Assembly (NCBI GenBank): GCA_003024175.1
Contig: MDYQ01000244.1
Coordinates: 1 to 42,671, forward strand
Length of the DNA stretch: 42,671 nt
DNA from: Planoprotostelium fungivorum
Taxonomy: Eukaryota; Evosea; Variosea; Cavosteliida; Cavosteliaceae
Direction of reading: 5' to 3'
In this document: in pieces, positions 22,575-33,306 of the stretch
Layout of the letters: every line of letters starts with the position of its first letter
How positions within the stretch are numbered: position 1 is the first letter of the stretch
Made by a program: the position numbers and the translations under genes
Notes under the pieces: generated by a model
The model's input: the letters and a program-made list of their open reading frames with translations, nothing else
What the model was told of the DNA's origin: nothing
Databases searched by the model: none

Positions 22575-25500
22575 ATGTGGAGGGGGCTGTCTCTGTATCG
22601 CCTCGTTTTCTTGGCTCAGGTGATATTTGCGGACCAGACGGCGGATCTGACCGCTCTATACAACAGTGCCGGAGGTGAGATGCGGATATGATGAACTGAA
22701 ATGCGAAACTGAAGTCAAACAGGAAGTTCTTGGCAGAACGGTGGAAACGCCAATTGGCTCAACGGTGACCCCTGCGGCAACAGCTGGGCTGGCATCACCT
22801 GTTCGGGAGGCACTGTGGTCAAAGTCAATTTAGATAATTGTGGATTGCAAGGAAGCATACCTGACTCATTCGGTACCGGTCTAACTCAAGTGACCGAATT
22901 ACACATCACGTTCAATTATCAAGGTAACACTGGTTATGGATCCAACTTTCAGGGTGAGTTGATCGCACATCACGAGAACAAATCTCGCAGGATGTTGAAG
23001 ACCTGCCTCAGGTCTATACAATACACCTCTTCCTTCTGGTCTGAGCAGTATGACCAAGATGATATACCTCTACATCAATTCGAACGATTTTAGCGGAAAC
23101 ATCCCAGACCTTTCCGGAATGGTCAACCTTCAACAGGTGAGTCATCATCCCTCTTTCACTTCGGGCGCTTGATCCCTCATCCGCTTCGTCTTCTCATCCA
23201 TCCCATCTTGTCTCAACCATGTCCCAGGCTGACTTCGAATACAACCGTTTGACCGGATTCGCTAACCCGGGTGGCCTCTCTGTCTTGACCTATCTCCAAG
23301 CTTTGAAGTTGTACCGCAATTTCTTCGCATCCGTACCCTCTTCCTTTACCAGCATGTCTACCTGCACTTCCATACGAGTGAGTGACATGTTATGGACGAC
23401 ATCNTGGCTCAACGGTGACCCCTGCGGCAACAGCTGGGCTGGCATCACCTGTTCGGGAGGCGTTGTGACTATAATCAACTTGGATAAATTTGCATTACAA
23501 GGAAGCATACCCGACGCATTCGGTGCCGGTCTAACTCAAGTGACCGAATTACACATCACGTTCAATTATCAAGGTAACACTGGTTATGGATCCAACTTTC
23601 AGGGTGAGTTGATCGCACATCACGAGAACAAATCTCGCAGGATGTTGAAGACCTGCCTCAGGTCTATACAATACACCTCTTCCTTCTGGTCTGAGCAGTA
23701 TGACCAAGATGATATACCTCTACATCAATTCGAACGATTTTAGCGGAAACATCCCAGACCTTTCCGGAATGGTCAACCTTCAACAGGTGAGTCATCATCC
23801 CTCTTTCACTTCGGGCGCTTGATCTATCAATCGCTCCGTCTTCTAATGTATTCATCTCGTCTCTTCATCCATCCCATCTTGTCTCAACCATGTCACAGGC
23901 TGACTTCGAATACAACCGTTTGACCGGATTCGCTAACCCGGGTGGCCTCTCTGTCTTGACCTATCTCCAAGCTTTGAAGTTGTACCGCAATTTCTTCGCA
24001 TCCGTACCCTCTTCCTTTACCAGCATGTCTACCTGCACTTCCATACGAGTGAGTGACATGTTATGGACGACATCTGACGTGTACAGATGGAATGTAACAA
24101 ACTGACATCGACTGTTGATCCTGGCATTTGGTCGATGCCCAATGTCAAAGAGCTCAGCTTTGGATTCCAAGTGAGGGGAGATCAGTACGCTGTGTACAAT
24201 CCTACGGGCAACCGCGTTCCTGGAATAGTCCCCAAGTCGATCTCTACAAAGACTCTGTTAGATCTGAGTGGTAATGCTTTCGACGAGTTTGAAGATTATA
24301 CTATGGGCAGTCCGCTGGGCAGTGGAGCCACTTGTGACATGTCGAGCAAAGGGTGATGATAGAGTGTATGTTGATGAGGTCTGACGGGTTGTAGATCGCC
24401 ATCCGGACCGAACTTCGCCTGTCCCATTCCTGGATGGGCCAGCAGCAGCTGCTCAGCCTCGTGCAGCTGTTACACACCGACTACATCCTCTGTGAGTGGA
24501 AATCCACCGAATGCAGGAGGAGACATTGTTATCACAGGAAGATATTGGGGGTGATTCATTTTTGTCATCATCACAACCAACTTCGCAATCATCATCTGTT
24601 CATCACCATCATCGTCTTGATCGTCACGATGATCAAAAGATGAGATGATGATGAAGAGAAGAGAAGATGCCGGAGAGAGACTGACAGAGACACAGAGGAA
24701 CGCCAAGTGTGACAGTGGATGGAAGGACATGCACATACAAGTCATCGACTCGCACGACCATCACGTGTACAGCCCCTGCATGTCAGAATGCACAGAACAC
24801 GGGAAGTGTAGTTGTCAAGTCGGGATACTGCGCTTACACGTCGAGTGCAGCTACGATGACATACCGTGAGAAGAGAGAGAAGAGAAGACGATGACTGAGC
24901 GAATGACAGAGGCTCGCACGACATCATCTACAACGTCTTCAACGACATCATCTACAACATCTTCCACCACATCAACGACGAAGGCGACGACATCCACAAC
25001 GTCGACGACCAAGCCCATCACATCGACAACATCGTCTACCACGTCGACAACATCATCCACTACGTCGACAACAAAGCCGGCGACCTCTACAACATCATCA
25101 ACCTCGTCGACAACATCATCCACTACGTCGACAACGAAGCCAACGACATCAACCACGTCGACAACATCATCCACTACGTCGACAACGAAGCTAACGACAT
25201 CATCTTCGTCGACGACATCATCTACAACATCGACTACTAAGCCGACCACATCTACAACGTCGACGACTAAACCGACCACCTCCACAACTTCATCGACGAA
25301 GCCATCGACCTTCACTACGTCTTCTACCACATCCAGCATCCCCTCTACCTCATCTACAACTATCGCCACTACCACTGACATCCCCTTCTGTGATCAGATC
25401 TTTCTCTCTTTCAATCGCTCTCTGTCCTCTTCTGTTCTGCAAGATCAGGTGAGAGTGCAGAGAGAGAAGGATGGACTGTGTGACTGACAGAGAGCAGCTG

Positions 25501-27440
25501 AGAGGGATGCAGCCTTTGGCGATGCAGTGTCCTGAGCAGCTGAGCGCAGTCGTGTTGCAGATCGCATCGACAAACTTGCAGAGGAACAAGACGTTTGTAG
25601 TGGAGGCAGGCAACATCTCTATCGCTGCTGGAAAGGTGATTGATGAGTGATGGTGTAGAGAAACTGAAGAAAGATGACAGATTGAAAACGGAACACAGAT
25701 GAATCTGGTCTTTAGTAGCAATGCAGCCTCAGGTCTCATTCCATCTGACGTGGCTGATCTGCTGCCTGTGAACAGCTCTGCCATTCTTTCCTTATATACG
25801 TTCAACCCATATGTGACATCATCATCTATAGATACCGTACAGTGAGTTTTCATCGAATTTCCGGATTCGATTCAGATGATCGAATAGATATTGATGAGAC
25901 AACAGATACACCAATCTGGTATCCCTGTCTGTCACATCTCTCAACGGCACAGAAATACATGTTCACAACACGTCATCAGCCATCGAGATCGGCATGGACT
26001 ACAACGCTGTAGACGGCTATGAGATCGAGTGCGTGTGGTGGGACAACAGCACAAGAGGCTGGAACAGAGAGGGCTGCACGACAGACACAAGCAGTCAGCC
26101 AGTCAAGTGTCTGTGCAGTCATCTCACATCTTTCTCTCTGCAAGTGACGCCGAAAGAGGTGCTGCCGAGCGAGATAGCAGCGAAGCCATTTCCATGGAAG
26201 TGTGAGTGACCGAGCGGATGAATATGTACGAGATGTGACACAAGACAGGGGTAGGAATAGGAGTGGGAGGCTTTGTCTTTCTGTTAGCTGTCGTCATGGT
26301 GGTGATAGCTGTGCTGACGAGGAGAAGATGGAAGAGAAGAGAAGAGTATGATTTGGGAATGCAATCGATATCTCACGTCATCCCAGCAGATCAGATTGAA
26401 GTCACAGGTGACGTCACATCTGTATTCACGTCAATCTGACATGCAGTGACAGAACATCTGTCGACACGGATAAAGCGGGGTAGATACCAGGTGAGAGGAA
26501 ACATCTGACAGGGTCCATGATTGACAACGTCGACAGCTCGCTGACGTTGTTGTTGTGAGGCAACAAAGTGGAGATGGACTCAGTGAACATCTCCTGCAGG
26601 TGACATCGATAACAACGTAGAGAATATCGACATCTCATCTACAACGCAGAGAGTACGACACGTGAACATCGTACAATATCTGGGATGCTACAGCGATTCT
26701 GTCGGTGACAAGTACTTCGTGTACAACTATGTAGCTGGCATAGAGCTGAGCAAGTGGATGACAGCCACAGAGTATGACAACGACATGGCTGAACATCTGT
26801 GAGAGTTGTAGATGATGTGACGTCATCTGATGTGATGCAGAGTGATGCAGCTGGCCAACGTGATGACATACCTGATCGATCAAGGGGTGACAGACAACAT
26901 AGTGACGGCTGAGAAGGTCATCATACAGCCTGACAACAAGGGATATGTACTCAAGCTGTGGGACTTGAGACCAAACGTACAACGACCTGAGCTATATGTG
27001 GTGAGTTTGTGATGATGCAGCACATGACATCGAAGAAGAGGCTGAAAGAGAGACAGCCACCTGAGAAGAAGTTGAGGACCGAGACTGCACAAGTGTGGGC
27101 TTTTGGCATCTTGTCTATGCAGATCATCGAGAAGACGCTGTATCCACAAGGTGACTGAGCATAGTATACGGTCGATGATGGAGAACTGAGAGGTGATGAC
27201 AGAAACAAGCTATACAGAGTATTACGACGACAAGGAGATTCCCGATTCACTGACTTTGTATGCCGTCAAGCAGAGGTGTCGATCATGATGCAAGACATGG
27301 GAACTAATGACGAGCACAGTTTGAGGAAGATTCCAGAAAGAAGGCCGAAATTCATGGACATCTGTAGAACAGCAAAGGTTTGCGCATCGCCAAAGAAGCG
27401 ATCATTTACATCGCCCTATTTTGGAAGTGACTACATGTGA
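22575..27440 (+). CDS. Receptor C: LRR-TIG-mucin-GPS-TM-pseudokinase receptor (about 1064 aa)
   Basis: Exons: 22575-22674 (signal peptide MWRGLSLYRLVFLAQVIFA), 22723-22953, 23012-23136, 23228-23377, 24087-24352, 24395-24550, 24696-24865, 24910-25448, 25498-25635, 25681-25841, 25906-26201, 26249-26407, 26447-26490, 26537-26599, 26650-26798, 26841-27000, 27057-27150, 27203-27275, 27320-27440. The domain order is as in receptor B, with GPS CLCSHLTSF. The frame closes only if the second LRR block (23405-24048) beside the N at 23404 is left out. The LRR/TIG part is nearly identical to receptor A, but the transmembrane and cytoplasmic parts are more diverged (RRRWKRREEYDLGM). The kinase-like domain has DNIVTAEKVII at the catalytic loop and DLR for DFG, so it should be a pseudokinase. 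It carries one more intron than receptor B after EKTLYPQ, which receptors E and F also have. Confidence 0.85.
22755..24074. repeat. Tandem near-identical LRR blocks flanking a single N (receptor C)
   Basis: Block 22755-23403 and block 23405-24074 both begin tggctcaacggtgacccctg and both end gttatggacgacatc, joined by one N at 23404. They differ mainly in the first LRR: NLDNCGLQGSIPDSFG in the first against NLDKFALQGSIPDAFG in the second, the second being the receptor A version. Probably a misjoin of two alleles or paralogues. Confidence 0.8.
24910..25383 (+). repeat. Thr/Ser-codon microsatellite (mucin-like stalk of receptor C)
   Basis: About 155 codons of TTSSTT, TTSTTKPTT and TTSSSSTT units in exon 8, in frame. 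Confidence 0.85.
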
Positions 27441-27551
27441 TGAAGATCTCATCGCTTCCATAAAAAACGTGAACGACTGCCGTCTGTGTCGAAATTCACA
27501 TAGAACATTCCATGTCTGCTTCATGATGGGGAGGTTCGGTACTAAATACAT

Positions 27552-28209
27552 TTATTCCATGAAAGGTACAAAAGCCTTCTCGTTACAATGGTAATTCAGT
27601 TCGTACTCTCCTATCAGTAGTGATAAGAGTATTGGATCCTCTAGAGAATTTGATCTTCGTCTCGGTGACAGTGGTGCCTTCAGATGGGGTAGCTCCACCT
27701 TATAGAGGAGAGAGGACAGGACACTTGAGACGTGATTACTGTCTGATGGTAATCCTCTCTGATTTAGATGGTGCTCGGCCCAGCCAACCAGTGCATCTAA
27801 TATGATCATCTCGTCTACGTAAGAGGCCAAACCTGTGAGAGACGTAAGACGTCATGTGTGGGTCATACACCCCACCTGTCCCAGCCGTGAGTATGATGGC
27901 GACGGCATCTTCATTCAGAGCTCTAAAGGCAGGCCCTGTCAAGACCTCCTCTCCTCGCTCCGAGATGAAGCGAAGACAGCCATCTCGTAGTTTCGTGAGA
28001 TGGTATTTATGTGATGTCAGCAGCAGGCTGCATGTGTTGTGTCTGTCCAGTATTCGTAGTGCGTATTTCGATATCGCGATTCTCTGCTCGTCCGTCGTAG
28101 CTTTACTGCACATGTCTTCTATATCGAGGCTGCTGATTCCTCTCGTGATTGCATTCGGTCGCATCAGAGGCGACCTTTGCATCGGGGTAGTGTGTGTGAG
28201 ATGCATCAT
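27552..28209 (-). CDS. BACK-domain protein, BTB-Kelch-like, apparently lacking a complete BTB (204 aa)
   Basis: Two exons on the minus strand: 28209-27876 and 27832-27552. The segment SLLLTSHKYHLTKLRDGC followed by LRFISERGEEVL matches the end of a BTB fold and the start of BACK. AVAIILTAGTGLASYVDE and LDALVGWAEHHLNQRG match the conserved BACK helices. Such proteins normally act as Cullin-3 substrate adaptors. Only about 55 residues precede the match, too few for a whole BTB domain, and no Kelch repeats follow. The same frame runs upstream through a TAA at 28225-28227 into a 75-codon Ser/Ala-rich ORF (28452-28225). The gene may therefore be truncated, start further upstream with a missed intron, or be decaying. 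Confidence 0.6.
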
Positions 28210-28693
28210 GTGTTTCGGTTTATGTTAATAGTCGGGTGATTGGATGCGCCCTATCTTGTGTCTGATCCCTTTCTGTGGCGCGGTTTCCAAATCTTTTACA
28301 AACTGAAACGTTTGCGCTTCACTGAATTTTCCCTCGGAAGACCCCGCACCACCAGAGGCCTGATAGCTCCACCTCGATGCCGAGGCCGCAGAGGCTGACT
28401 CAGACGTCGAGGACACTTGTTCATTTTCATGACCTCTACACGAAACGTCCACTCTGTCTATGGAGATGGGGCAAGCGAGTGCGTCTAGGTAGTGATATAT
28501 CTCGGTTGTGACATAGAGGAAGAAATCGTGGGCGGGCTGAGATACAGAGGCAGGGGAAGTCTATAGAAGGAAGGCCCTTTGGTGTGTGGGTTCTTATGGA
28601 CTGCGACAAATTTCGTTTCTCCTTTTCATCGAGATTTCCGACACGTGTGTTCTTGGTGTTTTTGTGATCGGAAGCGCATCGTCACATATAGAC
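28210..28693. other. Stretch between the divergent BACK and Nudix genes
   Basis: It holds the promoters of two divergent genes and a minus-strand ORF of 75 codons (28452-28225, MDVSCRGHENEQVSST onward). That ORF is in the same frame as the BACK gene and separated from it by one stop codon plus five codons. It is low-complexity (Ser, Ala, Gly), so it could be a disordered leader or chance. Confidence 0.45.
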
Positions 28694-29838
28694 ATGAAGG
28701 TGTTGATTCGAAGTGAGAATGGAGGAGAGGTCTGCCATCCCTTTTCAACGTGCACACTTCATCTGTTTGGAGTCACAGAAGAGGATGAAGTTCCTGTATC
28801 GATTCAATACGGACAGTCGGGTCTGATCATTGGACGTCCGGGAGAGGGTGAAGAAGTATTCGGCTCCTAAAATGTTCCATCTGACCGAAGCAGCATGCCG
28901 TATTGGAACACGCACACGAATGCCCATTTCGTTTCATATCAGAGGAGTTTAGGAATCAAGTGGACGAAATCAAGCAGGATGTTCGCATTGGTGTTGCCGT
29001 CGTTTTAGAGAATCAACACGGACAGATTTTCACGACAAGAAGAGCAGATCACATGCGAACTTGTGTGTCCTCTAAACTCGATCATCATCACTGATCTCCC
29101 CCAGTTCCACGGGGATGGGTCTTACCTGGGGGTGAGACGTCATACCGACCGAATTTGAGAGTCCCAATTTAACCTCACACCCAGGCCACATCGAGGAAGG
29201 AGAGACACTGAAGAGAGCCGGAGCGAGAGAGGTGGAATTCACATCATCATGATGACGATCCGTGTAACGATCGTGTCAGGTGCATGAAGAAACTGGTATC
29301 AAGGTGGAAGAGTCTCAATTATCTCCATTAGCTCTGTACGAGAGTGTCTTTCCAGTTCACCTTCAAGTGGGTCAACCCAAGAGACATCACATCGTCATCT
29401 ACTTTTACGCAAAGATTCACATGGACGAACATGCGACGTTGAATTTGGATCCACAAGAAGTCGGTGCAGGTGTGAATCCCCTCTTTCGCTCATCGGAATC
29501 ACCACGCATACGTGCAAATGCACGATGCATCATCATCTCACGCAATCACATGACATGTTTGAATGGCTGATGGATGGATAGCTGGTTGGCTCGATATGGA
29601 GCAATTGAAGAAGGTCTTTCGGTGTGACGTACCCCAATCGGGAAAATTCTCGGCCCTCGTCAGGAGGGGAGAAGAATGGAGCGAGGAAGAGCTACCCATT
29701 GAGAGCTTGCAGGCCATTCCAGACGAGAACGGAAGACTTCAGAACGAGAGACTCACCACGGGGACGAGGGTCGCCATCAGGAGATGGATGAGGATGAAGG
29801 GAGTCGAACCTGTCGAGATGTGTTCTCCTAAACTGTAA
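28694..29838 (+). CDS. Nudix hydrolase, NUDT17-like (284 aa)
   Basis: Hydrolase of nucleoside diphosphates linked to another moiety. Exons: 28694-28855, 28891-29062, 29105-29131 (27 bp), 29185-29231, 29280-29469, 29582-29838. The catalytic Nudix box is complete once introns are removed: GHIEEGETLKRAGAREV continues as HEETGI, giving the conserved glycine, first glutamate, REV, and the EE pair that binds Mg. FPRGWVLPGG precedes it and QPKRHHIVIYFYAKI follows. The region before the box (RIGVAVVLENQHGQIFTTRR) and the C-terminal WLDMEQLKKVF resemble human NUDT17. Three introns cut the box region itself. There is no targeting signal. The start at 28694 (MKVLIRSENGGEV) is the first in-phase Met; upstream exons are not excluded. 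Substrate unknown. Confidence 0.85.
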
Positions 29839-30193
29839 AGTGACATAAACGAGAGTTTGTAATCGTTGAAAAAGTGCATGCACCGCTTCACAGCCTGAAC
29901 GGGGGTGTGCAGTCCCTCTGACCTCACCCGTTCAATATCATTCATATCGAACAGCATGCTCTATAGAAGAGAGCGGCGAGCCCCGGGGATCTTCGAAGTT
30001 GAGGTCGAAAGTTCGAAGGGGCCCCTGAAGAATTGTCGGCACATAATTAGCGAGCGTATGTCACGCTAACTAGACGCGGAATTCGTGGAGATCGAGTGTC
30101 AAACAGGAAGAAGCACCGAAGTGTTCTGCGGTCTGTCATACCGCGCATATCTTACAGTAAGGGAGGGAGGCATTCGCTCAGTCCTCTGATAAC
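29839..30193. promoter_or_regulatory. Intergenic region upstream of the CBM18-glucanase gene
   Basis: No gene in these 355 bp. It contains a hairpin, TTAGCG (30047-30052) pairing with CGCTAA (30064-30069), the palindrome GGGGCCCC near 30018, and the 12-mer taccgcgcatat at 30139-30150, 44 bp before the start codon and shared with the receptor C promoter. Confidence 0.4.
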
Positions 30194-32034
30194 ATGAGGA
30201 CAACCCTGCTTATCGTGTTCGCCCTGGCGGTCGTCAGTGGACAGAACTGTGCTTCTCAAGGATGCAATGCCTGGGATGGGGCATGCTGCAGCCAGTACGG
30301 ATAGTGAGTTGAAAGTGTAAAAGTTCAGTCAGACTCATGAGTTTTATAGCTGCGGTTCCACCGAGGAATACTGCTCTACCGACAAGGGGTGAGACATCAT
30401 GCTTTGATGTGATTCTTATGTCATTTGCAGATGTGTTTCTGGTTGCTGGGGAGCTCCCGCACCCACTCCCACCAAGGCTCCCGAGCCAACCAAGGACAAC
30501 AACAACTACGGCAGCATCGACAACGGCGATAGATCTGGTGCCGATCTTCCCAACCAACCCCAATATGCCGCCAATGTGAAGGACTGCCAAGCTAGATGCT
30601 ACAACAATGCGTGAGTCCTCTCCCTTTCCACCATCTTACCAATCATCTTCATTCGATCTCACATTATACAGGCAATGTGGTAGCTGGGCTTTCGATTCTT
30701 GTGGAACGAACTGCTGGTTGAAGTCTGGACAACCCGGCCATTCCGATGCCAACTGCAGACAGAGCGGAGTCATCTCTGGACGCGACAACAACGGAGGAAA
30801 CAACGGTGGAAATAACGGAGGAAACGGTGGAAACAACAGCACTGGTACGTCTCATCTTTTCATCCTCGATCATGAGATGTCTGACGTTTATTTTAGGTTC
30901 TTGCTTCCCCATGGGTTCTGCCTCTTTCAAGAACGGTCACCCTAACAACCGCAACCAATGGTTCTGCGGTGCCGATCAGATCTACGGCTTTTTGGGGTGA
31001 AGACATCATGCAACCCGCATGTCACTGATGATCTATCCAGATTCAGTTACCCCCTGGAAGACGGAAACTGCAACGCCGACTCCAACAGCTACAACAAGAT
31101 CAGCCGAGGTGAGGCACACCATCTCATCGCATCATCTGACGAGATCGTCAGACATGGCAGACATGAAGAAGAGATACGACGCCAAGTTTTTGAGAGTCTA
31201 CCTCCCTCAGTGCAGACAGACTTCCATCTGGAAGAACCTCGTCAAGGCCGGTCGCGACAACGACATGTGAGCCACGTCGTATGACGTCATCACACGTCAC
31301 TCACCTTCCCAGGGCTGTCATTCCCATGATCTTCTGGGACTGGGGACCGAACGACAACTTGATGTACCAGGCACAGAACGCTCTCCTCGGCGTCTTCAAG
31401 GACGGAGAAGTCGGTGGCATCGCACCTTACGTCATCCACTCCGTTGCCTACGGAGACGAGTTGGGAGAGCAGGGAGACTACTGGCTGCCCAAGATGAGAT
31501 CGTTCAAGCAGCAGCTGTCGCAGTACGGTGTCATGCTCACCATGACCGACGATTGGGACAGAGACATCTTCAGAAACGGAGACAGTCTGAAGGACTTTGG
31601 AAGACAAGTCAACGACCTGTCCGACCTCACGAACATCCACAGTGAGTGACGTGGCGTGACGTCATCGTGCTGAAGGAGTGACAGTCATGCCCTACTACCA
31701 CCCCTGGCAATGCCCCAACGCGTACAGCTTCTGGCCTTACTTCCAATCTCAAGTCAACTTCGCCACGAAGAACTTGAAGCGACCCATCATGGTGTCTCAG
31801 ACGTGCTGGAGCTCTGATGGTAATTCTGGACACGGCAGAGGCGCACACGACGAGGCCAGAAACATGGACAACTTTAAGAAGTACTGGAGCACCTTCACGG
31901 ACAACTGCCAATACTTCAAGAGCAACAAGGTTGGATGGTTCGTCCATGCCTACAGTGACTCGGGAGAGCCTGGATTTGGAATGTTGGACTGGAACAACAA
32001 CCCCAAGTTTGGATTCAACCCTTACAGATGTTGA
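30194..32034 (+). CDS. Secreted chitin-binding (CBM18) - PAN-like - glucanase-like protein (487 aa)
   Basis: Exons: 30194-30303, 30350-30388, 30431-30610, 30672-30844, 30897-30996, 31041-31108, 31152-31266, 31313-31641, 31685-32034. Signal peptide MRTTLLIVFALAVVSG. A hevein-type chitin-binding domain (about 20-60) has the eight-cysteine spacing and GACCSQYGYCGSTEEYC. A Pro/Thr linker leads to a PAN/Apple-like module (KDCQARCYNNAQCGSWAF, CWLKSGQ). An Asn/Gly-rich linker (NNGGNNGGNNGG) precedes a TIM-barrel-like hydrolase of about 300 residues. That part looks like the GH17 beta-1,3-glucanase group: VIHSVAYGDELG could carry the proton donor, and MVSQTCWSSDG sits where GH17 enzymes have the nucleophile motif ETGW, but with Gln in place of Glu. 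VGWFVHAYSDSGEPGFG follows. Probably acts on fungal cell walls, if active. Confidence 0.75.
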
Positions 32035-32055
32035 GTGTACGATCAGTCTCTCGAG

Positions 32056-32061
32056 AATAAA
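32056..32061 (+). terminator. AATAAA poly(A) signal candidate
   Basis: An AATAAA hexamer 22 bp after the stop of the CBM18-glucanase gene and about 100 bp before the next start codon. Confidence 0.35.
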
Positions 32062-32162
32062 ATGGGGAGAGATATTTTATTCATCGTATTCTCGCCGACT
32101 CCGCGCTGACAGGAGTGTTCCAGCGTTCTTCAGAAAGGGACTTCTCCATCGAGCGCTCCTCC

Positions 32163-33227
32163 ATGCTGATCCCTCTTCTGATCTTGATCGCTCTCGCAGA
32201 TGCTTGCACGTACACCAATAATGATGGTAAAATCTTCACGTTGACATCCACTGCGGCCTGGAGTGGATTCATCGATCAGAATCAGACATGGCAGCTCAGC
32301 ACATGTGCACCTATCACCTCTGGACACTATTGCTGGGGTTCATTAGTTTGTCAAACCTGGGGTGATGGAGATTTCGGTGCGGTAATCTTTGCCAATGGAC
32401 CTTCTACCACATATGATGAGCGTGAGACCATATTCAAATTCAGAGTCAGAGGTGATCTGATGTTCGAATAGCCACCCTACCAGAATCGATTATGTCAATC
32501 AGGTCTATCCAAACCAGCTCCTCTCAATGTGGAGTCGTCGACTTGTTCTGTAACAAGGATTCTTCTTACATCTCAAGCCTCTCCAAATCACCCATCTCAT
32601 CTTGCTGGGCGATCAGCTGGTTCTTACCTGACGTCTGTCAGCAATCCTCTCTCGTGAACCCCTTCGTCTTCTCTGGTGCTTTAGTGTCCGTCGATTATCA
32701 GTCGAAGTTGATCCGCGTGAGCACATCAATCACTATTATCCGGTGTAAAAAATGTCTTCTCATGTGTCTAACGCCCACAGATGAAGCATTACTCCACAAA
32801 CAACGCGACCGCAGCCATCATCTCTGTAGATCAGATTAAGACCGACAAGTATTACTGGAGTTTCTACACCAACAACACCTTCTATTACTATGATCCCGCC
32901 CTGACTCCCTCGTGCCGAATATCTAATGACCCCATCCTTCCGTACGTCCCCAATCTGCTGGCGTCGCGTAATACGTCATCAAACACCACAGAGAGCTGCT
33001 CATACAACGGAAAGGTGATCGATGATGAGATGAATTGAATCTGAATGATGCAGACGGGAACCCTGATCACATACGATGTCATGAAAGTGTGCAGGATAGG
33101 GGAGCGAGTGTTGTATTATTCAGGAGCGGATTTTGTGGCCAACATGACCGTCTTCGTCTCTCCCTTCACCGACCACGGTCAATTCACCTTTAACTTACCT
33201 TACCCGTGCGCCAGTCTTCTTTGGTGA
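32163..33227 (+). CDS. Secreted cysteine-containing protein, possibly MRH/mannose-6-phosphate-receptor-like (303 aa)
   Basis: Exons: 32163-32421, 32472-32716, 32781-33014, 33054-33227. The N-terminus MLIPLLILIALADA is a signal peptide. The mature part is rich in Tyr, Ser, Thr, Asn and Cys with N-glycosylation sequons (NQT, NAT, NNT, NTS). The pattern of a cysteine near the N-terminus, WQLSTCAPITSGHYCWGS, VCQTWGDGDFGAVIF, and later VVDLFCNKDSS and FYYYDPALTPSC resembles the MRH/ATG27-type lectin fold, but no sugar-binding residues can be placed with certainty. No C-terminal membrane segment or anchor is visible (ends PYPCASLLW). Its stop lies 79 bp from the convergent end of receptor D. Confidence 0.55.
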
Positions 33228-33306
33228 TGGAAGATAAATCGTCGCAACACTTCCAGAATAAAATCGTCTCCTGTAAATACTCGAACAACATTTTAGTTTA
33301 ACATTC
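33228..33306 (-). repeat. 3' flank of receptor D, inverted copy of the receptor B flank
   Basis: The minus strand reads ttaaactaaaatgttgttcg and continues with high similarity to 21823-21903. The match stops near the end of the secreted-protein gene, which marks a duplication boundary. Confidence 0.75.

Noticed and set aside
30047-30069. Hairpin TTAGCG/CGCTAA as a terminator or attachment site
   Set aside because: A 6-bp stem with an 11-base loop is expected by chance in this length; rho-independent terminators are not relevant in a nuclear genome, and no mobile element is near.
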